Counted from the stretch's first letter, positions 12,049 through 24,960 are shown. The stretch is 64,000 nucleotides of DNA from Lytechinus pictus (GCF_037042905.1 NC_087254.1:22804603-22868602); one strand, 5' to 3'. Notes: generated by a model not told the origin, from the letters alone. Made by a program: numbers and translations.

Positions 12049-13915
12049 CAAGGCTCCACATTAACTTTTTTTGGTGGTGGCCCGTTCGGGCCACCAAAAC
12101 CATCAAATAATTTTTTTTTGGTGGCCCGATATTAAAGTTTGGTGGCCCGAAAAATATAAAGAAACACATTAAAAATTGATAAAACAAACTTCTGAAATAT
12201 TAATTCTGCAGCCACTACCACTAAGTTACTTCCACTTTATCATCTTGTATGTAAACCTTGTTTGCTGTTATTTTACTTTGCTAATTGGCTTGTGGTAAAA
12301 TATAAATTGTTTCTATCATTGTAAAAATGAAATGATTGAAAGAGAATAAATGAATTTTATTGTTCCCAGGTTGTGTGGACTTTTTTTAAATCTCTGTATA
12401 GACACACACACTCATAATGGTAAAGTAAATAAATAGTGCATAGCAAACACAGATAGATGTACAAAACTATGGTTTTTCATTTCTTCCTCTTTGAATCCTA
12501 AAACCTAAATTATGCAGGCCCCAAATCCATTTTATTTCTGTTTTCCCTTTTGCAGTATATTATAGCAGGAGAAAATCACAGAAAAATATTCTGCAAAATT
12601 AGAACAATGCATAAAAGGGGGAAACAAATGAAAATAATTTTCAAAAAGTATATTACAAAAAGAAAAAGAAAAGAAAAGAAATAAGTGAAATAAAACAAAA
12701 GAAAGAAAAAACAAAGAACAGGGAAAAAAAGAAAAGAAAAAATTAGAGAGAAAAAAAAAAAGAAAGTGAAAGAAAAATGAATAAAACAAAATTAATATAA
12801 ACATGGGAAAAAGGGGAAAATTAAGAAGCCATTACGAATATTTGTTAACAGCTGTGGCAACAGTCTATTCTGACTGGAATATAATTAAAAGCCAAGCAAA
12901 TAATTTTCACTTACCTTCTGGGAATGGCATTTTATATCCTTTAGTTTGTATTATTTTATTTTCAGTAGAAACATATTTTTTAATCAGGCATATTCAATGG
13001 GAAGGGGTATAAATGGTTTAACCACTGTAAAAAAAAATAAGAAGAAAATGGCAAAAGTTATATCTGGAAAAAAGTGTGAGAAAAGTCCTTCCCTAGTATA
13101 TTTGCCAAAATGTTGGAAAAATTCACATTTCATATCAATGAAATGCCTTCCCAAAGTATTTACTTTCTCAAGAGTGGTTTAAGAAGTCATTTATAAACAA
13201 GAAAGAAAGAAACTGTCTGTTTATTTTTGGCTAGAAAAGACACAGCTTCGAAAGAAAACAAGTATCAACATACATACAAATGCACACATGGGACTGTGAT
13301 GTACTTGCCTATGTGTTTTTATGTGTATTAATTCATTTGGAAATCGGTCTTTTGTAGTCTCAAGAGAGGTCATAATTCCTCTTCTTAATGCTTGCAAATA
13401 ATCAGGGTACACCAAATTTTCGTAATATAGACTGTAGAATGTCATTCCATTGGTGTAAAATGTGACTTTGACTTAGATTTTCAAAGTTCTGTGGAAGATT
13501 TCTTAGCAGCGACATTTTTTATCGCAGCTCCCGGAGTCTGAATAGGCCGAGCTAGATCTAGAGCACAGATATGTATGCAGTGGCTTCATGCATGCAAAGC
13601 TCACGCCAGCCGGCCGGCGTGGCTGGCTGGATAATAGCTACTGTAGTAGGCTATAGCTGTAGGCTTAATATGCAAACTATGTGTGTGTGTATTTGTGTGT
13701 AGATCAACAAAAAGGGCGCATGACGAACTGGGTTGCAATTTGAACTGTAGAAAGTTGATAAATGCGTGCAAAATCGGGAGAAAAATTGCTCTACTTTGAA
13801 AATTATTGGTTGCCCGATTCGGGCCACCAAAACTTAACATTTTATCAATAATGGTTGCCCGAGATGAACTTCTGGTGGCCCCGGGCCACCGGGCCACCGC
13901 TAATGTCGAGCCTTG
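12049..13915. mobile_element. 1.87-kb element with GGTGGCCCG subterminal palindromes and 7-bp target duplication
   Basis: The left end reads CAAGGCTCCACATTAAC and the inverted right end CAAGGCTCGACATTAGC. CCTATAC flanks both sides (12042-12048 and 13916-13922). A perfect 20-bp palindrome lies at 12076-12095 (GGTGGCCCG arms). GGTGGCCCG is repeated at 12120 and 12141, and inverted copies lie at 13810-13898. The interior has a purine-rich stretch (12650-12785) and no recognised protein. Confidence 0.75.
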
Positions 13916-14158
13916 CCTATACTCTCCACGAAGCCAGGGATTCTATTGCATTCATCTACACATACCACAAAAATCCCTCAAACTTTCGCCCCCGAGATTT
14001 CTACTTTCCTTCTGAAAGATCTAGCCCTGAATCATGTAAATGGGATACAACTTCATTTCCGACATTTCTACGCTATTGATTTCATTTTTAAACAAGAATT
14101 CATCAAAAATATGAGAAAAATATTATGAAAAGATTGGGGAGACTCGCCTGATGTTTAC

Positions 14159-14262
14159 GCCGCCATCTTGTTTCCTATTGTTCTTCCCCAACATTACTGA
14201 CGCCCGCATCCTTAACGTGGTAGATGCACATGACTGGGACGCAATCCCTGGCTCTGTGGAGA
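14159..14262 (+). promoter_or_regulatory. YY1-type promoter element and possible non-coding first exon
   Basis: GCCGCCATCTTG at 14159-14170 matches the YY1 site typical of housekeeping-gene transcription starts. About 90 bp downstream, gtaagc at 14263 could serve as a splice donor. Spliced to 15207 this exon would not supply the RNPS1 reading frame: ATG at 14224 or 14230 runs to a stop. If used, it is a 5'UTR exon or needs another exon. Function inferred from motif and position. Confidence 0.4.
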
Positions 14263-14724
14263 GTAAGCACACATAAGTGAATGATTTTTTACTCTCTAGG
14301 AGCCTCCTTGCTAGGTGGGATGGCTGGCAGCAACTGCGGGAATCGTGGAATGGGGGAGGGCTAGCGTAGATCTATTCAATTATTTTACAGTGTGGTATGC
14401 TGGGATAAGTTTGACGAAGACCATTCAGCAACGACTTTTGTTTGCAAATAATTTAGTCCCCTAAGTAAAACCCAGGGCCAGGACATGTCCTGGTTTATGA
14501 GTATATCCTTGTTTTCTGGGACTGGGATGATCATCATTTTTGGACCAGTAGATCTAGCTAGAGGTGCAGGTGCTTGTCCAAAACTTGGGATTTAATATTC
14601 ATGCATATGAGCTCACCCTAATAAAATCAATCAGCACCAATATTCAACTAACAAGTCTCAAGAGAACTTATTTATCACACAGCACAACAATAATTAATTT
14701 TTTTACACACCTGTAGTCTTATTA

Positions 14725-15054
14725 CAGGGCTCCACACTAACACTCTTTTTCTACTGGTCTATTCATATCGGACCAGTAGATACCCAGATTTTGAATTTTT
14801 TACTGGTCTGAACCTAAAATTTACTGGTCCCCCAAAATATTTTAAAACATTAAAAATTATTATGCTGTCGTTAATTGATTTTATTCCCCCCATACAAATA
14901 AACAGTACACACTCACAACATAATTCGTGAGAGCAATTTCACAATTTTGGAGAGCCATTTTTATAATTTACAAAAGGAGAAAAGATCATTTGTATCAGTT
15001 TGATATATTTTTACTGGTCTGGGGCCATCGGACCAGTGCCAGTGTTGCATGTTG
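14725..15054. mobile_element. 330-bp element with ACTGGTCC subterminal palindromes
   Basis: The left end CAGGGCTCCACACTAACAC resembles the element at 12049. The inverted right end reads CAACATGCAACACTGGCACT, less well matched. The flanks are CTTATTA (14718-14724) and CTTATCA (15055-15061), a 6 of 7 duplication. ACTGGTCT and inverted GGACCAGT repeat near both ends. It lies between the candidate RNPS1 first exons and its first recognised exon. Confidence 0.6.
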
Positions 15055-15206
15055 CTTATCATCCAATACAGCAAAGTCCTGACTTTGAACTCTTGCATCT
15101 TTTTTTAAATGAAATATCAATACGGATCAAGGAGAATACCAGTCAATTCAACTCGTAAAGTTTTCAAGATAAACTGTAATTCTTACATGTCCTTTTGTTT
15201 TTGCAG

Positions 15207-18163
15207 GCCAAGAAGTCGGACAAGGAGTAGAAGTAGGAGTGGAGGGAGGGGTGATAGGAGAAGCCGAGGGAGAGACAAGAAGAGAAGAAGCAAATCAGTA
15301 ACAAGTAGAAGTTCATCTGGTTCAGACAGTAGTTCAGGAAGGTATGTCAGAAATTTATGTCCACTATCTATTTGATGTTTAGCAAAATATGATGTTTAAT
15401 GACAATCTTTCTTCCTTGATCTAATGGAATTTTGAGAAGCTTAAAAGGAAATGTAATGGAGGAAGTAAAACAGATGGTAGAAGGCATACATACATTATAA
15501 CATATGCATGGATAACAAATGCCTTTAAGGATTCTAAAGGGTCAGATTGTTGATCATATAAGATATTCCAAAGATATTTAACTGATCAATTCAAAATCTT
15601 GTTCATTTCATATTCTTTTTTATGCATTCAACCTATCACAACAGTGGAGATTCCTTAGAAATACTAGTATTTAGATCTTGCCTTACATTGATCACGAGAA
15701 ATATTGTCAGTATTTCCTTTTAAATTTCATTTTGCCCATTGCTAATTAGTTCCAGCAGGTCAAGGAGTCGTTCAAGCTCCTCAGGGAGCAGTTCCGGCAG
15801 CTCCCGATCACGATCCAGGTCATCAAGATCCAGCAGTAGGTCCAGCTCCGGTAGTTCCAGTGGGTCAGGGAGTGATTCGGGTAGTGCTTCAGGGAGCAGC
15901 CGGAGTAGGAGCAGGAGCCAAAGCAGGAGCAGGAGTAAAAGCAAAGGAAGAAGTAGAAGCAGAAGTGTCACCAAAGTAAAGGGAGGAGCTGGAGACAAGG
16001 ATGGGAAAGCAGGAGGTGCAATAGAGAAGGAGACATCCAGAAAGTTTGATGATAGAAAAGAGAAGGAATCAAAGGAAAGATCTAGACCAAGGAGAAGTAG
16101 AACAAGGTGAGAAAAGTAGAAGGGATCAATTAGTTAACAAAAAAATGTCTATCCTTTTGTCAGTGGGTGTATAGCCCTTTATTGTTCATAACTCAGTTTA
16201 TCAAAAAAGCAGATGACTGTTGATGACAAATCTTACAATATCTGTATTTATAGACAAAAAATGGGGGATCTGGATTGCTGTCATGAAATCACTTGTGCGG
16301 CAAATCAGGATGATGGCATATCTGTAAAGCGCATAGAGACAGTCCGATGTATTAAACTCTAGTAGTATAGCAGCGTACAAAGCTATTGTCAATGTACCCA
16401 AGGCCTCCATTTTCCTTGTTTTTCCTTAGATCAAGAACACCCCCTCGTCGCAAGCGATCTCCCTCTCCCAAGTCATCCCGGCTTCATGTTGGAAAGCTTA
16501 CACGTAACGTCAACAAGGATCACCTGATGGAGATCTTCTCCATCTATGGTGCGGTTAAGAGCATTGACATTCCTCCTGATCGGACCCATCCACATGTGTC
16601 CCGTGGCTTTGCCTACATTGATTTCATGTCATCCAATGATGCAGAGAAGGCTCTCAAACATATGGATGGAGGTAGGAATGTTTTCGTAAAGGCAGGGTTG
16701 TTTTAAAATGCATTTGAAATAGATTTAATACACGTTTTTTTATTTTTAATTTTTGATCACAAGTCTGCTTTGTGGCTTATTTCCCCAAAGCTGATTCCTA
16801 CCCCTTTATTCACTCTTAGCTTCAGATTTAGCATGAGGAGCCCAAATTGTAAGTGATTGATAATCATATTTTTAAAAAATAACTGCTTTTTTTTTGTATT
16901 GTATGGTATCAACATATGAGTCATAGTTTTGATAAACCACTTTGAACTATGATGAAAAGAAAAATTGTATCTTCTGGACACCTCAAGTTATTTGAAGACG
17001 TGGGAATGAAGTATTAATTTTGTCTGTAAAATTCAAAGATTGATCATTGTCAAGAAAATTGATATTTTTAGTATAAATATCCATTACAGGGAATTTGATA
17101 TGCACTATTTCATAAAAGTATATGTAATACAATGTGGTCACACAAATAGAATATTATCATTTTATTGGATCATACTAATCAAGCTGTTATTACTTGTGTT
17201 GGCTTGTAGGTCAGATCGATGGTCAAGAAATCTCTGCTGCCTTTGTATTAGCTCCAGTTTCCCGTCCCAGACCCCTTCCACTACCAAGACGTAGCCCACC
17301 CAGGAGAGGAGGCGGATGGAGACGATCACCTCCCCCAAGATTTAGGGACAGAAGAAGGTAATCAGACTCAGAGATTTGTTTTTAATTGTCCATAATTCAC
17401 ACAATCAAATATATGAATTTTTAGAAAAATCACAATAGGCCTACAATGAAAACATTTAAAAAATGTTTACAATCATGGAAAAACATAGAAAATGCTTGAG
17501 TAGAAAGCAATGTACCCTCAGGAAGATGAAAAAAAGTGGAGATGAAGATTGATTGAATAATTGCTGTTTACATCTTTGTCCTATCAATGGGAGGAGAAAT
17601 TGTTATTTCACTTATTCACCTTTTTAAATAATGTCCAATATTTTTTATGCAGAGCACTGAAATATAAAGAGACATGAAAAGAATGATTGAAAGAATATTT
17701 GAGAATTCCTTTTCATCTTTCTGTTTACAAAGTAGATGTCCTACAGACAGTGCTCTTATTGGTCTGGTTCAGATGTGGGGGCCCTGTAAGTTTTCTGATT
17801 AATAACACAATGGCTTTCTTTGTGATTGCTTGCACATATTGATCAAGAAGTCAATCAATTATAAAAATGAGACATGCAATCAGTCCATAAACTTTCAGCT
17901 ATTTGGCCTTGAGAAAATTGTACAGACTATTCCAGAAGAATTTGGGTGATTTTATTCACAAATCGATTTATCAGTTGGTGTTATATTTTTCATGTGAGTT
18001 CATTTAGATCTCCAACAAAAGTTGTCTTTTTACTTATTCTATGACCAGGTCACCACCAAGGAGAAGGTCACCCATTAGATCCAGGTCCAGATCTAGATCA
18101 AGGTCCAGGTCACCAGCTAGACGTCGTAGATACAGCCGATCAAGCTCCAGTTCCTCAAGATAA
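15207..18163 (+). CDS. RNPS1: RNPS1, RNA-binding protein with serine-rich domain 1 (start exon unresolved)
   Basis: Exon-junction-complex-associated SR-like protein (ASAP/PSAP complex) acting in splicing and mRNA surveillance in the nucleus. Exons joined in phase: 15207-15341, 15759-16106, 16430-16671, 17210-17357, 18049-18163, ending at TAA 18161-18163. The first two exons encode an Arg/Ser-rich region with long SRSRSSSSG runs. The third holds most of a single RRM, from RLHVGKLTRNVNKDHLMEIF through VSRGFAYIDF to EKALKHMDGG. The fourth completes it (QIDGQEISAAFVLAP) and adds a Pro/Arg segment. The last gives SPPRRRSPIRSRSRSRS and SRSSSSSSR, matching the RS tail of vertebrate RNPS1. The first exon begins with G and needs two upstream bases; see 10020-10080. 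The last exon lies in a 127-bp triplication. Confidence 0.95.
16479..17253 (+). other. RRM domain of RNPS1, split by one intron
   Basis: RNP2-like LHVGKL starts at about 16482 and RNP1-like RGFAYIDF at about 16601. The intron (16672-17209) falls after HMDGG, just before the final strand QIDGQEISAAFVL. In human RNPS1 this fold contacts the ASAP partners as well as RNA (established knowledge). Confidence 0.9.
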
Positions 18164-18518
18164 TCCATTAGTTTCCTAGTCCTGTGATACCGCTTTGATA
18201 TGTACAGCTTGCACGGATCGAGATCAGCTCATTCTGCACCAGTCGGACCCTGATCATTATTGCTGATCAGGCTCCAGTTACTAAAGATAATCCATCAGCA
18301 TATCTTTGTCCTGTGATGCCACTTTCAATTCATACAGCCTTCAAAGATCTGGGATAGCTTGTTTTGCACAGGTGCGGGCCTGATGATAGCTGTTCAAGCT
18401 CCAATTCTTTTATGACAATCCATCATTGTTTCCTAGTACAGTGATACTTTCTTATTTGTACAAGTTACAGTGATTTGTCTCGCATCCTGCACATGATCCT
18501 AAATGTCATTTTGAATAT
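18138..18518 (+). repeat. 127-bp tandem triplication across the RNPS1 stop codon
   Basis: GATCAAGCTCCAGTTCCTCA at 18138 recurs as GATCAGGCTCCAGTTACTAA at 18265 and GTTCAAGCTCCAATTCTTTT at 18392, with exactly 127 bp between starts. Downstream words repeat too: AATCCATTAG, TCCTGTGATAC, TACAGC and GATC. Only the first unit is translated; the other two are diverged 3'UTR. Confidence 0.85.
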
Positions 18519-20762
18519 TCTCCTGCAGTCATTGCTATGGCCCTTGTTTTTAAAGATTAAAAAGTATGGTAGCTTTGCCATTATTGTAACTGCCATGGAA
18601 ACTTTGATATTGGTTGACTTTGGGGCTATATCACAGTGGAAGATAACATAATGGCGAAGTTAGACTAATCTTGTGTTCCTTGGTAAATGGACCACTGAAC
18701 AGTGAATAACTAGTAGCCCTTTGTTATTAAATATGTTGTATCAGGGCAGACATACCGGTAGCATCGCTTGTAAGTATATTGGATCAACACAGAAATACTC
18801 TCTGATTATTCAGAAGTATTGTAGTATTTTGTATTCATCTGTTATTTTCCACAAATACTGCAAGTTCTATAGATAGTACTGTAATTTTCTATTTAAAAAA
18901 TGTGCTTTTTATCGGTCAGAGCGCTGCAATGCTGCCTGTAAGTTCAACAAATGTGTAAGGGTAAAATACACTTAAACAGTAGTCTTGTTTGGGAAAATAG
19001 GAGGATTGATCAGAAATATTACCGTAAATGTTCTTGTGTGAGAATCACCAAGAGCTTATGAAGGGGGTTGGCATACAGATCAGGTATAGATGGAGTCTGG
19101 AGTGTAGTTTTGTTGGGCATTCGTCCATGACAAGTTTAAGTATGAAAGTGGTTTTCATATTTTATGTAATGTATGTTATTGAAATATTCAAAAAATGCTG
19201 TATAAGAAACGACCTTTCTTACACCCCAAAAACTCATTGATTCTAATATTTGGAAGACATGGGGCCTGTTGGATAAAGAACTTTAATTCATGGAAACTTT
19301 TCCATTGTAATAATTGCTAGGGTAACGGGCTGAGCAGCCAATCAGGTTTCCACTGTGGTTACCCTAGCTTTAGTTACTGCTTTATGAAAGATGATCAGTC
19401 GAAAGTGCTATAAGAAGTCCCTTCCGAGTAAAAAAAAAAATGAAAGCAATGGAAATCACTTTGACCTTATTAAATCATTGAGGATGTACTATTTTTGTTT
19501 CTTAATGTAAGATTGCAGTTAGCAAGATAATCATCATCGATAACAGTTTCATTCAAACAGCACACACTCTCAATTACGAAGTTAAGAGATAAGGAAGCCT
19601 GTTCATGTTGTGAAATCTGATTTGCTCCAGTATGATTATATGTAAATTCCTATCTAGTTGTATTTCATCTAGGATTGTTCTGTTTGTATTTTTTTGTAGT
19701 GAGGAGGGATAGTGATGGTTTAGCATTTTGTAAATAGTAACATAATAGTTTTCATTACAATACAAGTATGTACACACTTCATTTGTATGCCTTTGATATA
19801 ATGTAGAATTATTATGTCTGCATTTAAGATCAAAATATGAATGGAAGTTAAGAAGATAATATGCTTTATGTTGGTATTGCTTTATATTGATCTTACATCA
19901 AGAGCAGACTTCTTTAATTCCAATATTTTACAAAAAATTATTTCCATGGGAACAGTCAAAGACCATGCTTTTACCATGCACAGTAGAGCAGTGCTAAGTT
20001 GCCATGATGATCATTATTCACTTTTAGGAAGCCTCTTTGAATTTGTACTTACATAACTTTTGCAAGTTGGAATGCAATGTTTAATGCATTGCCTGCATAT
20101 TTTTTTATATGTAGAATTGCAGATACAAGCACTGGCATCCAATTTTGTGAAGGAAATAGAAACAATTGGTACTAACTGTTGACAAAGGTATATTCAAGTA
20201 TCCCATCACTTCAAGTGACTCGATTTGATTACATATTTTTTATCATTATAGAAGGCAAAAAATTACAACAGTGCCATACTGGCCGCGAAAGCTAAGTTTT
20301 ATTCTTTATTCTTTGGAAGACTTCCCTTGTCAACACATATTTTCAAACATAAATTGTTCCTTATCCAAACACACATACAAAACACCTTTTGTCTGTAAAT
20401 GAATATTTGTACTTCATTGTAATTTGAGTAATTCTTTTGTAGGTATAGTGCAAACTGTTTGACAATAAATGTACATTGAATTTTAAAAACAGTCTGAAAC
20501 TTTTTGTTTATTGTGTAGACCTCACTCTTGAATTGAAATCTCTGCAGTTTGGGTATGCATTCAGTGAAAATCATATTTATCTTTAAAATTGAAATTCATT
20601 GATCATGAGTATGGTCTTATCATATCTCAATGTAAACATAGTGATACGAAGTATTATGACATTCAAGAAGTTTGAAGGAAAAAATAAAGAGCAAGGATCA
20701 ACTGCAAAGTGTTAAAATGCCCTCCCAAAATATATGTATGCCTGGAAGGTTTGTATCCACCT
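18519..20762. other. RNPS1 3' flank / long 3'UTR; polyadenylation site not fixed
   Basis: AT-rich DNA downstream of RNPS1. ATTAAA at about 18560 and AATAAA at 20464 are possible poly(A) signals; neither is decisive. A GGTAAC-type foldback repeat is at 19255-19395. No further gene was recognised. Confidence 0.35.
19255..19395. mobile_element. GGTAAC-type foldback repeat
   Basis: GGGGCCTGTTGGATAAAGAAC at the left and TTTATGAAAGATG at the right, with GCTAGGGTAACGGGCTGAGC and an inverted GGTTACCCTAGC in the middle. It shares the GGGCTgAGCAGCCAATCAG core with copies at 32290 and 34195. Confidence 0.55.
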
Positions 20763-20764
20763 GG

Positions 20765-21030
20765 GCCCCGTTGTACAAAGAGTGACGATTGATCCGATCA
20801 ATCGTAACTATGGCAAGCCAGCAAAGTCAACATACGAAATGCATGTTTGTTCAAAAAAATTCTAGATATGAATGCATATCCATAAATTCATTGATTTCTT
20901 GACAATTTGGGGTGTTCTCCTTTGATTACAAAGGACATTTTGCAAATTTCCTGTAGAAAAAATTATGACACTGATGGATTTCCAGAGTTACGATTGATTG
21001 GATCAATCGTAACTCTTTGTACAACGGGGC
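20765..21030. mobile_element. Complete foldback MITE with GCCCCGTTGTACAAAGAGT ends
   Basis: The left end GCCCCGTTGTACAAAGAGT is matched by the inverted right end, continuing through ACGATTGAT with a one-base difference, for arms of about 35 bp. There is also a local palindrome, GATTGATCCGATCAATC. The interior matches a truncated copy at 41450-41690. No coding capacity. Confidence 0.8.
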
Positions 21031-22163
21031 TTGGTCTACTATCAGATGGTCTAATTCTCTTTTTGTAAGTGGTAAACCCACTTGGTCTATTATCATTCTG
21101 GGCTTAATACTGATTTGGTCGGCCTTCACTTGGTCCACCTGCCATTTAGTGCTTAGATGGTCTCATTTCCACTTTGCCTTCTTATTATCTTGCCCTTTAT
21201 CAAATAAGTATTTGGCTCATAAACAAATCTAAAGATATAAAGTGGATATTAAGATGAAATAGACACAATACAAAGTTGGGTGTAGCCTAAATGGTAAGGG
21301 TACCAAATGGTAGTATACAAGACAAACTAGGATTAGACCGTGTGGGGTGAGACCAAACGGAAGATAGCCAAAGTAGTAGTAGTGCAAATTTACTACCTCA
21401 AGTACATGTACATCTCTGAAAGCCCCTATTTGGATGATGTGTCCATTGAACTAACAAATCACAAGGGTCCCAAGAGAAAACCCCATGGTTGGCGACTGAT
21501 CATAAATCTATTTACACGATAATCAGACTTTACAGGGGTCAGTATGACCAATTGCTAAGCTTTGTGTTATGGACTGCAGGTTGCTGTTTCATACTCGCTG
21601 TTCTAAGCTACCGAAATGGTAAAGATTGATTGGAAAAGAAATTTATCAATAATTTGATTTATTTTGTGTACTACGAAATGGGGCTCTGGCTGGAGTGATT
21701 TTTCTCACAATAAGCTGACTTTATTCTCTTGCATATTCAGGAAGTCATCAAAGTGTTTATAATAACAACTCTTGAAACTAACGAACTATTTCGTAGAATT
21801 CATCTCACTTGGGGAAACCTTCCATGAGGGCTCATCTTACACGGGACCACCTTACCCAAAAGGCAACTCCGTTTTTCTTTTGGTTAAAATCTAATTATTT
21901 AATGTAACTTAATAGATTGTAATTAACCTCACAATAAATAATACAAAGATGCAAGTACAGTAATGATAAAGCACATTTATTGTCACAATTCTTAAATCCC
22001 ATCACATTTTCAAGAGACATAATGTGCAATGCTAAATTTATGAATATATATATATTTTGATTGCAATACCATACATACAAATACAATACACATACACACA
22101 AACTATCTTTTTAGAAGATGAATAACTGTGTCTTTACAGTGAACTATAGCTGTGCATAGCAAA

Positions 22164-22811
22164 GGATATGGGTGTAATGCATAACATAGCCAAATCCACT
22201 TGAAAAGCAAATTTATTCGAGAAAAAAGAGAAAAATCAAGCATAAAAGTGAACTTTCATGGCTGGTTCCATTTCTTAAAAAGCAAATTATATTTCATTAA
22301 CAGTCATATAATTTAATTATTCCTCCTTATTTTGATACCTAACATGAGTTTGAAATCTTAATGTCAAAACCAGGTTGCACAAAAAAATGGAACAAGATTG
22401 GTTCGAGATACAACGACCATGCTTATTTGACGATTTGATGCATTTTTTTGTAATAGTTTCAAATTCAAGATATGGATATGGATATGGGTGTAATGTATAA
22501 CATAGCCAAATCCACTTGAAAAGCAAATTTATTCGAGAAAAAAGAGAAAAATCAAGCATAAAAGTGAACTTTCATGGCTGGTTCCATTTCTTCAAAAAGC
22601 AAATTATATTTTTCATTAACAGTCATATAATTTAATCATTCCTCCTTATTTTGATACCTAACATGAGACATTAATGAGCAAGATGAGTTTGAAATCTTAA
22701 TGTCAAAACCAGGTTGCGCAAAAAAATGGGACAAGATCGGTTCGAGATACAACGACCATGCTTATTTGACGATTTGATGCATTTTTTTGTAATAGTTTCA
22801 AATTCAAGATA
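22164..22811. repeat. ~316-bp tandem duplication
   Basis: GGATATGGGTGTAATG starts at 22164 and again at 22480. The copies are nearly identical through TTTCAAATTCAAGAT, but the second has about 15 extra bases around ACATTAATGAGCAAG. Both copies share words with the element at 58170-59130, for example TTTTGATACCTAA and CGACCATGCTTATTTGACGA. Confidence 0.85.
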
Positions 22812-22879
22812 AGATTCCACTCTTGCCATGAGTGTCAAATTTATAGTAAAAAATATGTTTAATAATTGTGAAATCTATC

Positions 22880-22918
22880 TCTGAAAACAGGTTTCCTTTT
22901 TGTGGGATGCACTGTATA
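22880..22918. mobile_element. Right end of a GTGCGTCCC-type element
   Basis: GGTTTCCTTTTTGTGGGATG followed by CACTGTATA resembles the right end at 59100-59130 (GTGGGACGCACTGTATA). It closes the duplicated unit 22164-22811; the left end was not found. Confidence 0.5.
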
Positions 22919-23933
22919 ATACATCAAAGGCATTACAACAAGAGATAATCTTGTAAGAGCTAATTAGTATTCTACCTTTTCCTAAACATTGACTGCTTCA
23001 ACATATCTGGACTAAAATAGGCTGCATGAGCTGTTGCATGTATATTTACACAAATAAAAAAATAACATTTAGATTCCTTTGCCGTGATGTACATTTCTGC
23101 CCTTAATTAATGTTTGGTAGAAAAATAATTGTTTTAAAATACAATGTCTATTTATGACACAATGTTGGTGAAAGTTGGGCAGAACTTGATTAACTTGAAT
23201 AAATACACAATATGATCAGTCTGTAATTCTCAATACATGATTACGTGACTGTGTTGTTTTAAAGTGATAACTGTGCAGATCTCTATCTTGTTACATTTCT
23301 TGCATTCATAGCTTGAAAATATTAATGAGAATGTGAGAATTTCAGCTTACAGTTGTCTTACAAAATTAAACAAACCACAGAACAAGTACAAAATGGAGTG
23401 ATTCTAAACCCGTTGACTATTTCACATGTGAAACTGTTATTGGTCAGACTTGTGCAAGAGGAAGCAGATGTAAAATTCTAAAATGGTTATATATAAGTCA
23501 AATGGGGCATTTACGATACAGAATTCAGTTATATATCATTTGTGATGTGATCATTATAATTGTTGTAATGTGACTTCTCTACTCCTCTCTATAAAACTTT
23601 CACTTTTTAACAACAGAATAAAGGCAATGACAAACATCATAAAATGTGTTCCATTATCATATTTTTTCATCACTAGACAAATAAACACACACACAAAACA
23701 AACAGTAATAATATAAATACATATATTCATCTTGTTTTAGATTATAAAGACCTCGTCAGACTGAGTTTGATGACTTAATTGCCGAAATCATTTCTTCAAT
23801 GATCTGAATATTCAACATGAAACATAATAACACCTTTTGTTCCACTAACCTTCCAATCAAAACTTGCTTTGCCTCTTTGTATCCACAAAGTTTAAAAACT
23901 CTTTAATGATATAATGATCATACTTTTATTAAA
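22919..23933. other. Intergenic between convergent RNPS1 and TSEN54; nothing recognised
   Basis: AT-rich sequence without recognised exons or repeats. It includes the likely 3' flank of TSEN54. Confidence 0.4.
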
Positions 23934-23940
23934 CAGAAAA
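23934..23940 (-). terminator. Candidate TSEN54 poly(A) signal
   Basis: The minus strand reads AATAAAA about 200 bases past the TSEN54 stop codon. Position is suitable; usage is unproven. Confidence 0.3.
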
Positions 23941-24135
23941 ACCAACATTTTTCTTATGTTTTTTTTTTCAAGATACATGCACAAATGCAATTAAACATGA
24001 TTTTGCACGTATGCCTACTAGCACATGCTGAACTGGAAATACAAACAAATATCCTGCTGAATCCCAAGCATCCATATAAAGAATGAATTTATTTTGAGCG
24101 CAAGTGGTTTGCATATCATCATCATCCAGTGATGA

Positions 24136-24960
24136 TTAACCAATGGTGATGTCGACAGGGAGTTCGATGTCATTGAGGGTGTAGAAGTTGATGTCAGCGT
24201 TGTCGACAACACCCCATATGAGTGGGACAGGAGCAGCCTTCATCAGAAGATCAATCTGAGCAGCAAGCTCAGGGACAGGATCCTCCTCACTGTATCCAAC
24301 AAGACAAAACAAATATTGTTTCTTAATACATGCACACACCATTACCACCATCACCAACATTATCATCCTCACTAATCATCCTTCTATCCCTCAAAATCAC
24401 CTTCACCATCAAAACCACCTTCCTCATCAATACCATCATCACAATCCCCATTATCATCACCATCATTGTATCATTGTCATCATCATCATCACCGCCATCA
24501 CCACCACCACCCCCACCATCATCATCATCACCACCGCCACCACCCCCACCATCATCATCACCATCATCATTATTATCACCATCATTCTCATCATCACCAT
24601 CATCCTAATCATCTTCATCATCCTAATCGTCATCACCACCATCATCATCGTCATCACCACCATCATCATCACCATCATCACCACCATCATCACCATCGTC
24701 ATCACCATCATCATCATCATCACCATCATCACCATAATTATTATCACCATCATTCTCATCATCATTACCATCGTCACTATCATCATTATCATCATCATCA
24801 CCATCATCATCATCATAATCATCATCTTCATCATCCTAATCATCATTGTCATCCTAATCATCATCGTCATCATCATCGTCATCACCATCATCACCATCAT
24901 CATCACCACATCACCATAATTATTATCATCATCATCATCACCATCATCACCATAATTATT

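Noticed and set aside
15109-15206. Met at 15109 as the RNPS1 start, in frame with the RS region
   Set aside because: The frame passes through a pyrimidine-rich acceptor tract (ccttttgtttttgcag) that is clearly intronic, and the added residues are not RNPS1-like.
15720-15998. 92-codon Leu-rich minus-strand frame
   Set aside because: Antisense of the RNPS1 Arg/Ser-rich exon; open only because of the skewed codon composition of that exon.
16386-16429. Met at 16386 as an alternative start within RNPS1
   Set aside because: Lies upstream of the acceptor tccttag at 16423-16429; the exon phase from the previous RS exon fits exactly without it.
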